Source: Bryobacterales bacterium
GTDB taxonomy: Bacteria > Acidobacteriota > Terriglobia > Bryobacterales > Bryobacteraceae
Assembly (NCBI GenBank): GCA_020846745.1
Contig: JADLDI010000033.1
Location: 1 to 38,936, forward strand
Length of the DNA stretch: 38,936 nucleotides
Direction of reading: 5' to 3'
Shown: positions 1 to 9,028 of the stretch, piece after piece
Layout of the letters: each line of letters opens with the position of its first letter
Numbering within the stretch: the stretch's first letter is position 1
The notes under the pieces: generated by a model
Seen by the model: the letters and a program-made list of their open reading frames with translations, nothing else
What the model was told of the DNA's origin: nothing
The model's database searches: none
Made by a program: the position numbers and the translations under genes

Positions 1-1
1 A

Positions 2-361
2 AACCCGCCCGACGAGTTCGCCCCGCTCGCGGATGTGCCAAAGATTGATAGCTTTGCGAGACGAATTGCCAAGGCGCCGGCGACCCTTGACGACAACATC
101 CGTCACGCCCTCTCCACCCAAAACGCCCTCCTCCCCCTCGAAAGTCAAATCCGCGAAAAAGGCGTCGCGCCCGTCTCCGGCCACCGCTACGTCAAAACCG
201 CCCAAGCGGCAAACAAACCCGCAAACCCCAGCAGATCAATAACTTGCGAGACGAAATCCCCGCAAGTCGGTCGCAACTCCCCCTGCCCCTGCGGCTCCGG
301 CCAGAAATACAAGCGTTGCTGCGGCGTCAACGCCCCTCCCATCTACAACCAGGCCGCCTGA
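2..361 (+). CDS. SEC-C motif protein, C-terminal part (truncated by window edge)
   Basis: The frame is open from the first bases of the window, so the gene starts upstream and only about 119 residues are visible. The last 30 or so residues contain [19 protein letters not shown], the SEC-C zinc-binding motif (C-x-C...C-C) found at the ends of SecA and of many otherwise unrelated proteins. The part before it is a low-complexity Ala/Pro/Lys-rich stretch after a short helical segment. A GTG at 35 could serve as an internal start, but nothing marks it as the real one. The gene converges on the TonB receptor gene and ends about 30 bp before the heptamer repeat. The function of the main domain cannot be read from this fragment. 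Confidence 0.7.
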   Translation, partial: NPPDEFAPLADVPKIDSFARRIAKAPATLDDNIRHALSTQNALLPLESQIREKGVAPVSGHRYVKTAQAANKPANPSRSITCETKSPQVGRNSPCPCGSGQKYKRCCGVNAPPIYNQAA

Positions 362-390
362 CCGCCCTCCTGACTTCTGAAGTCCGGCTC

Positions 391-508
<118 letters not shown>

Positions 509-509
509 C

Positions 510-3131
510 TCAGAAGCTAAACCGCAGCAAACACCGGAACGCCCGCCCATCGTTCAACGTATTCGTGATCGCCCCAAAGCTCGGACTCGACAGTTCCCGC
601 CAGGGCTCGGCGAATTGCGGCGTGTTGAACATATTGACGGACTCGGCGCGCAGCAACAGTTTACGATCGCCACCGACGGCAAAGGTCCGCGCCACCGACG
701 CGTTCACGTTGCTGATTCCGTCCTTGCGAAACGTGTTTGACCCGAGGTTGCCCCGTGCGTCAAATGGACCGATAAACGCAAACGCCGATGCCGGCAGAGC
801 GGCCTTCGATGTATCCGGGTGATTGATCGCGCGCCCCAGCACGCTTCGGTCGATTAAGTTCACGCGATCTCCGCTGTCGCCATCCACGTTGCCGAACCCC
901 GGTGCGTCTGAACCACTGAGCACTGTAAATGGCGTGCCGGTCTTGAGCAGGACCACTCCGGCGAGTTCCCACCGCCCGATCCACCTTGAGAATCGCCCGG
1001 TTTTCAATGGCAGACGGGGTGTCGACCACGAGGCACGGGTCAGCAACGCGTGCCGCTGGTCGAAGATAGAGGGTCCGCGCAGGTCCTGCGCCACCATGAA
1101 TTCCGTTTGCGCCAGCGCCTGCCGGCCGTCGTCGCCGATGCCCGTGTTCGTATAGGAGCCCCCCAGGTCAATCGCCTTGCTCAGCCAATAGGATGACTCC
1201 ATCGTGATGCCATGCCAACGAGGCATGATCACGGTGACCCTGGCGGCGTCGAAGTAGCCGCGCGACGCGTTCACAATCCGGCGGTGGTCGTAGTACCGCA
1301 GATCCGGGCGCCGGTCGTTGATCGTGGCCGTGGTCTGCGGGATGCCCGGCGTCGGGATTGCCCGGTTCGTGTACCACATCATTAGTAACTTGTGCGACCG
1401 GCTGCCGGCGTAACCTAACTGCACGCGCCACTTACCGGCGAAGCGCGGTTCCCACACGAAGTTGTACTGGTGCGAGTAAGGCGTTACCAGCTCCGGGTCG
1501 ATATCGATGTAAGTCGCCCGGTCACTTGCGCCGCTCGGTACGACCACTGCCGGATAGACCGTCAGCAGGTTCGGCGCCTGGATCTCGAACTTCTGGTTGA
1601 GCGGAAGGTTGTAGCGGACCTGCGAGTAAGTCACCGGAAAGATCTCACCGTAGTGGAGTCCATACGCCGCCCGTACAACTCCCAACCGCCCGGGCGCGCG
1701 CCACGCCAGACCAAACCGCGGAGCAAAGTTATTGCGGTCCGAGTCGTAGGGAATCCTGTTGAGATCGTTCACCTCAACGGGCCGGCTAACGAGTTCATAC
1801 CGCAGGCCATAAGAGATGGTTAGTGCCGGCAGCACATGCCACGAATCACCGGCATAGGTGACCGGCTCCCAACTGCGGAAGCCGCGATGGATATTGCCCA
1901 CAGCACCCGAGAATCGCGACGGCTCGCCGAGCAGGAGATTAGTGATCGCATCGCGGCCGAAGTCGTTCCGGAAATACAGATTGCCGCGCTGCGACGATGC
2001 TTCATACCCGTTTAACTGCCGCCGCGCCAATTCCGCGCCGAGGTACCAGTTATGCGCGCCCCGGTTCTGGGTTATCGATCCGCCGTAGCGGAACCGGTTC
2101 TGGGCGCGATTGATCGGAATCGACGATCCTGGTCCCAGTGTCGCCAGAACGTTAGAGAAGTTCACCTGCGGCCCGACGGCGTTCGGTTCCGGCACGAGCA
2201 ACGAGCCTACCCGGTCGAACCCGGCCGACCCTTGCGCAATGGTTCGGGCCGAGAATGTGTGGGTCCACGTCATCATCGCCGTGTGCGCGCGCGTGGTCGT
2301 GTCGGGGTTCTGTCCGGCCACCAGTTGAAACGCGTCCACATATTGCGCCGTGTAAGCGTAGCGGAACGATAGAAGGTTTTTGCGCGGCAGCGTCTGTTCC
2401 AACCGTAAACTTCCTGAGTCGTCGTCAATCCCCTGGCGAGCGTTTGTGTTCAGAGCGCGCGGATTGATGTCGGTTCGGTTTGGCAGCTCGTCTGGAAAAG
2501 CATTCAGGAACCGTTGAATCACTGCCCGCTTGGCCGGATCGGTGGTGAGTGGAGTGCGCTCGTTCGCCCTTGGCACCAGCACGTTACCGTTCACGAACCC
2601 GCGCAGGTGCTGGCGCGACCCGTCCATCGACAGAAATGCACCCTTCCACAGCCGCACGGTTGCCCCGATGCCGTATTGGTTATCCTGCGCCGGTTTTAAC
2701 GGACCCACCTGGAAGAACGAGCGGGCGTTGAACACGCTGTTGCCGCCCTGCCAGAACACGTTGCCATGCCAGGGCGAACTCTTAGCGGCAGTTAAGTGGA
2801 TGGTCGAGACAGGCTTGTTGCCGAATTCGGTGCCGAAGTAGCCCTTATCTCCACGGAACTCATCGAACAGCGTCGCAGTTGTTCCGACGCGCATGTTCAG
2901 TTCCTTCAAAGCGTTGTTGTCGATAAGGTTGAACTGGACGTTCTCATTGCGCCGTGCCTCGCCGCTCTCGGTATCGGTCTTTCCGAGCAGGTTCAGTTCG
3001 GTACGGCGGTTCACCGTCTCTGAGTTCGATGCGGCCTTCGGCGCTTCACCTTCGGACTTCGGTGCTTGGGCGAGTGCTGAAAAACAGAGGAGTACTGCAT
3101 ACGCCGGCGCACGCCGGGCGACAAAACGCAT
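510..3131 (-). CDS. TonB-dependent receptor, Oar-like outer membrane protein
   Basis: The 873-residue protein has an N-terminal signal peptide (about residues 1-22, ending ALAQA), a short plug-like region (about 50-150) and a long beta-barrel rich in aromatic and polar alternation. It ends in RFSF, with the terminal Phe typical of outer membrane barrels. It fits the large Oar-like receptor class common in Acidobacteriota, but it lacks the N-terminal carboxypeptidase-regulatory domain that many of these carry. It probably imports a large ligand, energised by a TonB such as the one at 27197-28219. It is divergent from otnK with only 64 bp between, so the sugar-acid genes may share its control. 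The substrate is unknown. Confidence 0.88.
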   Translation of the reverse strand: MRFVARRAPAYAVLLCFSALAQAPKSEGEAPKAASNSETVNRRTELNLLGKTDTESGEARRNENVQFNLIDNNALKELNMRVGTTATLFDEFRGDKGYFGTEFGNKPVSTIHLTAAKSSPWHGNVFWQGGNSVFNARSFFQVGPLKPAQDNQYGIGATVRLWKGAFLSMDGSRQHLRGFVNGNVLVPRANERTPLTTDPAKRAVIQRFLNAFPDELPNRTDINPRALNTNARQGIDDDSGSLRLEQTLPRKNLLSFRYAYTAQYVDAFQLVAGQNPDTTTRAHTAMMTWTHTFSARTIAQGSAGFDRVGSLLVPEPNAVGPQVNFSNVLATLGPGSSIPINRAQNRFRYGGSITQNRGAHNWYLGAELARRQLNGYEASSQRGNLYFRNDFGRDAITNLLLGEPSRFSGAVGNIHRGFRSWEPVTYAGDSWHVLPALTISYGLRYELVSRPVEVNDLNRIPYDSDRNNFAPRFGLAWRAPGRLGVVRAAYGLHYGEIFPVTYSQVRYNLPLNQKFEIQAPNLLTVYPAVVVPSGASDRATYIDIDPELVTPYSHQYNFVWEPRFAGKWRVQLGYAGSRSHKLLMMWYTNRAIPTPGIPQTTATINDRRPDLRYYDHRRIVNASRGYFDAARVTVIMPRWHGITMESSYWLSKAIDLGGSYTNTGIGDDGRQALAQTEFMVAQDLRGPSIFDQRHALLTRASWSTPRLPLKTGRFSRWIGRWELAGVVLLKTGTPFTVLSGSDAPGFGNVDGDSGDRVNLIDRSVLGRAINHPDTSKAALPASAFAFIGPFDARGNLGSNTFRKDGISNVNASVARTFAVGGDRKLLLRAESVNMFNTPQFAEPWRELSSPSFGAITNTLNDGRAFRCLLRFSF

Positions 3132-3195
3132 CTCTAGATTATTTCAGTTTGGATGAAGCCGATGGGTCGCGGAAGGGGGCGCTATCATCGGATCG

Positions 3196-4398
3196 GTGAT
3201 ATTTGGAGCCGTCGCAGACGATTTTACCGGTGGGTCCGACCTTGCCGGCATGCTGTTTGAACAAGGCGTTCGGATCGCCCTGCTGTTTGGCATTGGAGAA
3301 GTCCCTGCGCAGGGCTATGAGGCTGCAGTCGTATGCCTCAAGACTCGCTCCGCCCCCGTTGAAGAATCGCGCCGCCTCAGCCGGAAGGCGCTCGAACGGT
3401 TACGGTCGGCTGGCGCCCGACAGATCCAATTCAAATACTGTTCGACGTTCGATTCTACACCGAAAGGCAACATCGGGCCGGTAACGGACGAGTTGATGAC
3501 GGCATTGGACACTTCGTTCACAATCGCCGTGCCCGCGCTGCCGGTGAACGGCCGCACCCAGTATCTGGGACACCTGTTTGTGAACGGGCTGCTGCTGAGC
3601 GATTCGCCGTTGCGAACACACCCGCTGAATCCGATGACGGATTCGAACCTCGTCCGTTGGCTGCAGTTACAGACTCATCGCCGGGTTGGGCTGATCGGGC
3701 TGGACGCGGTCCGATCAGGCCGGTTGGAAGCGCCGGAAGGTGTGGCGATCGCGCTGGTCGACGCGATCGCCGATCAGGATCTGGAGGCGATCGCACGCGC
3801 CTTCGTCGACCTGCCGCTCATCACCGGCGGCAGCGGGCTCGCGATCAAACTTCCGACGGTGTGGCGCGAGCGTGGCTGGCTCGAGGCAACTTCCGCGGCC
3901 GGTCTGCGAGTCAGTTCACGACCCGGCGCTCTCATTCTGTCCGGCAGTTGCTCCGCGGCTACGTTGGGCCAGTTGGATGCCTGGAAGCAAGCCGGTGGCA
4001 AGGTCATCTCAATGAATGTTCAAGCCCTTGGCAGCGGCGAGATCGATGCGCTCGAACGAGCGGCGCTAGCTGCAATCGACAGCGAAGGCGTTGCCTTGAT
4101 CGCCTCATCGGCGGCGCCCGCTTACCGCGTCCCTGAAGCCTCCGCCGCAATCGAGCGAGCGTTCGGCGACCTCGCCCGCCGCCTCACCCCGCGAGCCGGT
4201 AAGGTGATCGTAGCCGGCGGCGAGACCGCCGGTGCAGTAGTGGAGGCGCTCGACATCAAGGCCGTGGAACTCACCGCCATTCTCGATCCCGGCGTACCGG
4301 CGCTCCGCTCACTCGATGAGCGCCGCTTAGGAATGGCCCTCAAATCCGGCAACTTCGGTAGTCGCGACTTCTTCCGAAAGGCAGTCGAACGATGCTAG
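3196..4398 (+). CDS. otnK: 3-oxo-tetronate kinase family (four-carbon acid sugar kinase, DUF1537)
   Basis: The 400-residue protein starts with GAVADDFTGGSDLAGML, the signature of the four-carbon acid sugar kinases OtnK/DtnK/LtnD. The N-terminal sugar-binding domain covers about residues 1-215. The C-terminal nucleotide-binding domain begins near GALILSGSCSAATLGQ and includes a Gly-rich VAGGETAGAVVEAL segment. The family phosphorylates 3-oxo-tetronate (or D-erythronate/threonate) at O4 in the cytoplasm. The start is GTG; no better start lies upstream, and the Shine-Dalgarno sequence is weak. It overlaps otnC by 7 bp, which fits the known kinase-decarboxylase pair. The exact substrate stereochemistry cannot be told from sequence. 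Confidence 0.9.
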   Translation: MIFGAVADDFTGGSDLAGMLFEQGVRIALLFGIGEVPAQGYEAAVVCLKTRSAPVEESRRLSRKALERLRSAGARQIQFKYCSTFDSTPKGNIGPVTDELMTALDTSFTIAVPALPVNGRTQYLGHLFVNGLLLSDSPLRTHPLNPMTDSNLVRWLQLQTHRRVGLIGLDAVRSGRLEAPEGVAIALVDAIADQDLEAIARAFVDLPLITGGSGLAIKLPTVWRERGWLEATSAAGLRVSSRPGALILSGSCSAATLGQLDAWKQAGGKVISMNVQALGSGEIDALERAALAAIDSEGVALIASSAAPAYRVPEASAAIERAFGDLARRLTPRAGKVIVAGGETAGAVVEALDIKAVELTAILDPGVPALRSLDERRLGMALKSGNFGSRDFFRKAVERC

Positions 4399-5021
4399 AA
4401 CTCGAACGCTTATGTGAGGTTTGTTCCAGTTTCTTCGCCCGGGGCTACGCCTTCGGTTCCACCGGAAACATCAGCATCCGCATCGGTGATGAGGTATGGA
4501 TCACGCCCACCGGCGGATCCCTCCGCAAACTCGCCCCTACCGCCATCGCCTGCATCGACATGCAAGGCGGTGCGCGCAACGAAGCCAAAGCGTCGAAAGA
4601 ATATCCATTTCACCTGGCGGCCTACCAATCGGCAGGTGCAAAAGCTAATGCCATTGTTCACCTGCACTCCACCTATGCCGTGGCCCTCTCCTGCCTCGAC
4701 GGCCTGGACGAACACCAACCGCTTCCAGTCGTCACGCCGTATTACCTGATGCGAGTGGCCCCGGTCGCCGTGGTCCCCTATTTCCGCCCCGGTTCCACGG
4801 AATTGGCGGGTGCGATAGGCGAAGCGGCCCGCGGCCACAACACCATACTGTTGAGAAACCACGGCCTGGTGTGCCTGGGTTCGTCGCTCGAGGAAGCGGT
4901 CGACCGCACGGAGGAGTTCGAAGAAACGGCCAAGCTCTACTTCCTATTGAGGGGTGAGAAGTTGCGTTGTTTGACTGCGGATCAGCAGGCAGAGATCGGG
5001 CGCGTGTTCGGGCGGAAGTAG
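4392..5021 (+). CDS. otnC: Class II aldolase/adducin family, 3-oxo-tetronate 4-phosphate decarboxylase
   Basis: The 209-residue class II aldolase has GSTGNISIR near the N terminus, a candidate catalytic Glu70 (SKEYPFH) and zinc ligands His90-x-His92 (HLHS) and His157 (RNHGL). Its length matches OtnC. Beside OtnK, the expected reaction is decarboxylation of 3-oxo-tetronate 4-phosphate to dihydroxyacetone phosphate. The ATG lies inside the end of otnK, so translation is likely coupled. The usual dehydrogenase (OtnD/LtnD) and isomerase (OtnI) partners are not in the window. A fuculose- or ribulose-phosphate aldolase would be the alternative reading. Confidence 0.88.
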   Translation: MLELERLCEVCSSFFARGYAFGSTGNISIRIGDEVWITPTGGSLRKLAPTAIACIDMQGGARNEAKASKEYPFHLAAYQSAGAKANAIVHLHSTYAVALSCLDGLDEHQPLPVVTPYYLMRVAPVAVVPYFRPGSTELAGAIGEAARGHNTILLRNHGLVCLGSSLEEAVDRTEEFEETAKLYFLLRGEKLRCLTADQQAEIGRVFGRK

Positions 5022-5040
5022 GGCCGGTTTTGTACGGCCC
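5021..5040 (+). terminator. Hairpin directly after otnC
   Basis: GGGCCG (5021-5026) pairs with CGGCCC (5035-5040) around an 8-nt T-rich loop, starting at the last base of the otnC stop codon. There is no clear T-run after it, so it may be a weak terminator or mRNA 3' stabiliser separating otnC from the toxin-antitoxin pair. Confidence 0.35.
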
Positions 5041-5070
5041 GCTTAATCAATATGGGAAAATGACGTACAG

Positions 5071-5322
5071 ATGCGGACAGAGTGGGAGATCCCGGACGCT
5101 CTACTTCGCGAAGCAGAATCCGCTGCTGCGCAAAAGGGGATTTCTCTACCTCAGTTTGTCTCGGAAACATTGGCGGAAAAACTTGGTTTCCACCACGCGA
5201 GTGAAGAGCGCCCCTGGATGAGATCATTCGGCAAATTGCGCGATCTCCGCGAAGAAACCGCACGAATCAACGCGCTCATCGAAGAGGCTTTCGAGCAAAT
5301 TGATCCTGAGGACTGGGATTGA
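5071..5322 (+). CDS. Antitoxin, VapB-like (ribbon-helix-helix type)
   Basis: This 83-residue protein has an N-terminal strand plus helices (WEIPDALLREAES...LPQFVSETLAEKL) that read as a ribbon-helix-helix DNA-binding fold. An acidic C-terminal tail (about 55-83) is likely the toxin-binding segment. It is followed by a PIN toxin gene with 4 bp overlap, the standard antitoxin-first order. The antitoxin should neutralise the RNase and repress its own promoter. A TGTACG/CGTACA inverted repeat (5031-5036 and 5064-5069) just upstream could be the operator, but this is weak. Confidence 0.75.
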   Translation: MRTEWEIPDALLREAESAAAQKGISLPQFVSETLAEKLGFHHASEERPWMRSFGKLRDLREETARINALIEEAFEQIDPEDWD

Positions 5323-5696
5323 TACTCGACACGAACGCGTTGTCTGCGCTGGCAGATGGCGATGAGGGGCTTGGGTCGATCATTGCGCAAGGCCAGGTGT
5401 TGGCAATTCCGGTAATCGTTCTTGGCGAATTTCGATTTGGGATCGCCTACTCCCGTGACCATGCCCGGTATCGAACGTGGCTCGAAGATATGGTGCGGTC
5501 CTGCCGTGTACTCCCGATTGATAATCGCACCGCCGAGTTTTACGCCGGCGTTCGGTCGGACTTAAAGAAGTTTGGTCGACCGATACCTCAAAACGACCTT
5601 TGGATAGCTGCCTTGGCGCGGCAACACCAGATGCCGATGATAAGCCGTGACAGACACTTTGATGCTGTTCCTGAGCTTGTCCGGATCAACTGGTGA
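5319..5696 (+). CDS. vapC: PIN-domain ribonuclease toxin, VapC-like
   Basis: The 125-residue protein has the PIN acidic residues Asp4 (ILDTNALS), Glu37 (GEFRFG), Asp93 (QNDLWIAA) and Asp111 (SRDRHFD), which bind metal for RNA cleavage in VapC toxins. The start is TTG at 5319, overlapping the antitoxin stop. The catalytic Asp at position 4 supports this start, since VapC proteins typically begin M-x-L-D-T. The last 11 bp overlap the end of the opposite-strand aminotransferase gene. The RNA target is unknown. Confidence 0.9.
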   Translation: MILDTNALSALADGDEGLGSIIAQGQVLAIPVIVLGEFRFGIAYSRDHARYRTWLEDMVRSCRVLPIDNRTAEFYAGVRSDLKKFGRPIPQNDLWIAALARQHQMPMISRDRHFDAVPELVRINW

Positions 5697-6801
5697 GGGT
5701 CACCAGGGCCTCTACCAAACGCCCGATCTCCTCTTTGTTGTTATAAAAATGGGTCGATACCCGCAACCGGCCGTGTCTGGCCGACACAACAATCCCCTGC
5801 TGCTTCAACGTTCGCGCCAGCGTTGATGCGTCGACCTTCTCCCACCGCGCCGTAACGATCGGCGACTGTTCGTCCGCGACCTCAGCGCCAAGCTTCCTCA
5901 GTTCCTGCCGAAGGTGGCCGCTCAGCCCCAGCACGCGCTGCTCGATCTCTGCCGGACCTAGTTCCAGCATCAACTTCACCACTTCATCCATCCCATAGAT
6001 GAGCGGGAACTGAATCATGCCGCTTTCGTAGCGTTCGGCTTTGTCTGAGAAGACTGGCGGGCCCAGGTGCAGGTTGTCGACGGCGCGCCAGTCCCAGTGG
6101 CTGCGCCAGCCGATCGCCGCGGGCTTCAGCCACTTGCGAACCTCCGGCGCGACATATGCAAAGCTCACCCCATTCGGAGTTAGCATCCACTTATACGTAT
6201 CCACCACCATCATCGCCGGCTGTAGCTCGGCCAGGTTCATTGTGAGTGCGCCGACACTTTGCGTCCCGTCCAGATAGAGCAACACGTTGCGTTCGCGGCA
6301 AAATCGCGCGACCTCGTCGAGCGGCGGCCGGAAACCGGTCGAGTAGCTGATGGTCGACAATGCCACGAGCCGCGTTTTCGGATGCGCCACCGCTTCATAA
6401 AACCCGGACCACGGCGACTCGATAAACTCGACGCCTTCCACGATGGCCGGTGCGTAGATATTGTTCGGAAACTCATTGGTGAGCGTGACGATCCTGTCGC
6501 CAGGCTTCCAATCGATCCCGCTCAGCAGCATCGACAACGCCGTCCCTGCCGTCAGCAGGAACGTAATGTCGTCGCCCTTGCACCCGATCAACGAACCGAG
6601 CCGCGCCCGGATCTCGTCCACATCGTCGAACCATTCGAGGAAGTCCATGCAGGCCCGCTCGTCCCGCCGCGCGAAGTGCTTATTCACCGCGTCGTAGGCT
6701 GCTCGAGGGGTTTGCCCGTAGGTTGCCGTGTTCAGAAATGTGTACCGGTTGAGCGCCGGGAACTCGCTTCGCAGTGCCTCCCAGCGCTGTGCGCTAACCA
6801 T
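5686..6801 (-). CDS. Aminotransferase class V (PLP-dependent, NifS/SufS-like fold)
   Basis: The 371-residue protein has the class V fold: [11 protein letters not shown] near the N terminus, Asp178 in [10 protein letters not shown] contacting the PLP ring nitrogen, and Schiff-base Lys204 in DTYKWML. SufS-type enzymes have a catalytic loop cysteine near the C terminus. None is evident here, so a cysteine desulfurase is unlikely. It resembles isopenicillin-N epimerase-like or selenocysteine lyase-like class V enzymes of unknown substrate. The start codon overlaps the end of proS by 8 bp, so the two genes are probably co-transcribed, proS first. Confidence 0.85.
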   Translation of the reverse strand: MVSAQRWEALRSEFPALNRYTFLNTATYGQTPRAAYDAVNKHFARRDERACMDFLEWFDDVDEIRARLGSLIGCKGDDITFLLTAGTALSMLLSGIDWKPGDRIVTLTNEFPNNIYAPAIVEGVEFIESPWSGFYEAVAHPKTRLVALSTISYSTGFRPPLDEVARFCRERNVLLYLDGTQSVGALTMNLAELQPAMMVVDTYKWMLTPNGVSFAYVAPEVRKWLKPAAIGWRSHWDWRAVDNLHLGPPVFSDKAERYESGMIQFPLIYGMDEVVKLMLELGPAEIEQRVLGLSGHLRQELRKLGAEVADEQSPIVTARWEKVDASTLARTLKQQGIVVSARHGRLRVSTHFYNNKEEIGRLVEALVTLTS

Positions 6802-8497
6802 TGCAGGCGGTGCGCACGGCTGCCGCCGCTTCGCCCACCGCCACGTCGCTCGACTTCCGGGTCCGGCGTTCCACCAGTTCCACTTTGCCGTCGGCGAGCT
6901 TCTTGCCCACGGTAATGCGATAAGGAATGCCGATCAGGTCGGCGTCTTTGAACTTCACGCCGGGCCGCTCTTCGCGGTCGTCCAACAGGACGTCTAAGCC
7001 TGCGGCCTTGCATTCTGCATAGATCTGCTCGGCGGCCGCACGCTGATTTGCGTCGCCCAGGTTCACCGGCGTTACCACCACTTGGAACGGTGCGATCGAT
7101 GCGGGCAACTGAATACCGTCCTTATCGTGGAACAACTCGATCGCGGTGCAGAGAATGCGCTCCACACCGATGCCGTACGAGCCCATGATCGGCGTGATCT
7201 CCTGGCCGTCGGCGGCCAGTACACGCAGCCCCATGCTCTTCGAGTATTTGTAGCCGAGCTTGAAGATATGCCCGATTTCCACGGCCTTGTAGATCTCGAT
7301 CGGTTCGCCCGTTTCGGCGTGCGTGTCGCCCGCGGCCACCTGGCGCAGGTCGTGGAACTCGCACTCAAAGTCTTCGAGCGGCGTCACGTTGCGCAGATGG
7401 TAATCGTCCTTGTTCGCGCCGCAGATCATGTTGCGGCGGCCCTTCAGCGCGAGATCGGCCACCACCCGCATATTCTTGACACCCACCGGGCCAAGCGACC
7501 CCGGATCCGCTCCAAACAACTCGCGAATCTCTTCCGGATGCGCGGGCCGCGGCTCGTTCACACCTAGAAGGCCCGACAGCTTGGTCTCGCTCAGTTGATG
7601 ATCGCCGCGCAGCAGGCACAACACCGCTTTACCATCGGCCATCATCACCAGGCTCTTCATCTGCGACGTTTCGGGCAATCCGGTGAACTCGGCCACCTCG
7701 GCGATGGTTTTCTTGTTCGGCGTGTGGAATTCTTCGGGCGGCAGATCGCCCTCAGGATCCGCTACCGCAGGCGCTACGGGCGCCGAGACAGCCTTTTCCA
7801 GGTTCGCCTGATAGCCCGACTTCGGCGCAACAGCGACATAGTCCTCGCCGGCGTCGCTGCGGACCATGAACTCGTGCGACTGGCTGCCGCCCATCGCGCC
7901 CGAATGCGCCTCGACCGCGACGTACTGCAATCCACACCGGTCAAATATGCGGCAATACGCAGCGTAGTGTTTGTCGTAGGAAACATTTAACCCGGCCGCG
8001 TCAATGTCGAAGGAATAGGAGTCTTTCATCAGGAACTGGCGCACGCGCAGCAAGCCCGATTTCGGCCGCGGTTCGTCGCGAAACTTCGTCTGGATTTGAT
8101 ACCAGATCTGCGGCAGTTGCTTGTACGACCGCAATTCGCCGCGCGCGATGAACGTCATGATCTCTTCGTGCGTCATGCCCAGGCAGAGGTCGCGGCCAAA
8201 ACGGTCCTTCAGCCGGAACATGTTCTGGCCCATCACGTCCCAACGGCCCGATTCCTGCCACACCTCAGCCGGATTCAGCGCGGCCAGATGCATTTCCTGT
8301 GCGCCGATTGCGTCCATCTCTTCGCGAATGATGGTTTGGATCTTCTGCAGCGACCGCTGCGCCAGAAACAGGTAGTTATACAAGCCGGCGGACAACTGGC
8401 GGATGTAGCCGGCCCGCACCATCAATTGATGGCTCGGAACCTCGGCATCGGCCGGATTCTCGCGCAAAGTGGGAATGAAAAGGGTGCTCCAACGCAT
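6794..8497 (-). CDS. proS: Prolyl-tRNA synthetase, bacterial type with editing domain
   Basis: The 567-residue length matches bacterial-type ProRS. Class II motif 2 is seen in [20 protein letters not shown], and motif 3 in [16 protein letters not shown]. The central insertion (about residues 225-405), with [14 protein letters not shown] and the [10 protein letters not shown] stretch, is the YbaK/INS-like editing domain that clears Ala-tRNA(Pro). The C-terminal anticodon-binding domain begins near VVTPVNLGD. The ATG at 8497 begins [19 protein letters not shown], the usual start of the family. It is divergent from rpiB, with 78 bp between. Confidence 0.97.
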   Translation of the reverse strand: MRWSTLFIPTLRENPADAEVPSHQLMVRAGYIRQLSAGLYNYLFLAQRSLQKIQTIIREEMDAIGAQEMHLAALNPAEVWQESGRWDVMGQNMFRLKDRFGRDLCLGMTHEEIMTFIARGELRSYKQLPQIWYQIQTKFRDEPRPKSGLLRVRQFLMKDSYSFDIDAAGLNVSYDKHYAAYCRIFDRCGLQYVAVEAHSGAMGGSQSHEFMVRSDAGEDYVAVAPKSGYQANLEKAVSAPVAPAVADPEGDLPPEEFHTPNKKTIAEVAEFTGLPETSQMKSLVMMADGKAVLCLLRGDHQLSETKLSGLLGVNEPRPAHPEEIRELFGADPGSLGPVGVKNMRVVADLALKGRRNMICGANKDDYHLRNVTPLEDFECEFHDLRQVAAGDTHAETGEPIEIYKAVEIGHIFKLGYKYSKSMGLRVLAADGQEITPIMGSYGIGVERILCTAIELFHDKDGIQLPASIAPFQVVVTPVNLGDANQRAAAEQIYAECKAAGLDVLLDDREERPGVKFKDADLIGIPYRITVGKKLADGKVELVERRTRKSSDVAVGEAAAAVRTACNG

Positions 8498-8575
8498 GGC
8501 GGGGAATCACTCAGTCTAGCACGCAAGCCCTGTAAATCCGCGGTTTCCAAGCGAATGGTAGAATTGGGTTTCCCC

Positions 8576-9028
8576 ATGAAAATTGCTGTCGGTTCGGACC
8601 ACGCAGGTTTCCTTTTGAAGCAGAAGCTCTCCCAGAAACTGGCTGAACAAGGCCATCAGGTGGAAGACTTGGGGACGACTTCCACAGAGTCCACCGACTA
8701 TCCGGATTACGCGGCCGCGGTGGGGCGAAAGGTCGCTTCCGGTGAAGCGGACCGCGGCCTGCTGGTCTGTATGTCCGGTGTCGGGATGTCCATCGCCGCC
8801 AACAAAATCCACGGCGTACGCTCCGCGGTCGGGGTCAATCCCGATGAGGTGGCCCTTACACGTTCGCACAACGACATCAATGTTCTCGCGCTCGGCTCAA
8901 AGTACACCGACGAGCAAAGCGCCGAGCAACTCGTGAATATCTTTTTGAACACACCTTTCGATGGCGGCCGCCACGCTCGCCGCGTCGGGAAAATCGAACA
9001 GTTGGAGAAAGAGGAAGGTAGCCGGTAA
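8576..9028 (+). CDS. rpiB: Ribose 5-phosphate isomerase B
   Basis: The 150-residue protein starts MKIAVGSDHAGF, the exact family N terminus, so the longer upstream open frame is rejected. Catalytic Cys65 lies in VCMSGVGMSIAANK, with His9 and His98 (SHND) as the usual phosphate- and ring-opening residues. It interconverts ribose 5-phosphate and ribulose 5-phosphate in the pentose phosphate pathway. Its stop codon is immediately followed by the glyA ATG at 9029, an rpiB-glyA order seen in several bacteria. Confidence 0.95.
   Translation: MKIAVGSDHAGFLLKQKLSQKLAEQGHQVEDLGTTSTESTDYPDYAAAVGRKVASGEADRGLLVCMSGVGMSIAANKIHGVRSAVGVNPDEVALTRSHNDINVLALGSKYTDEQSAEQLVNIFLNTPFDGGRHARRVGKIEQLEKEEGSR

Noticed and set aside
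8096..8575. N-terminal extension of rpiB
   Set aside because: The open frame runs back through the opposite-strand proS; the family start MKIAVGSDHAGF at 8576 is clear.
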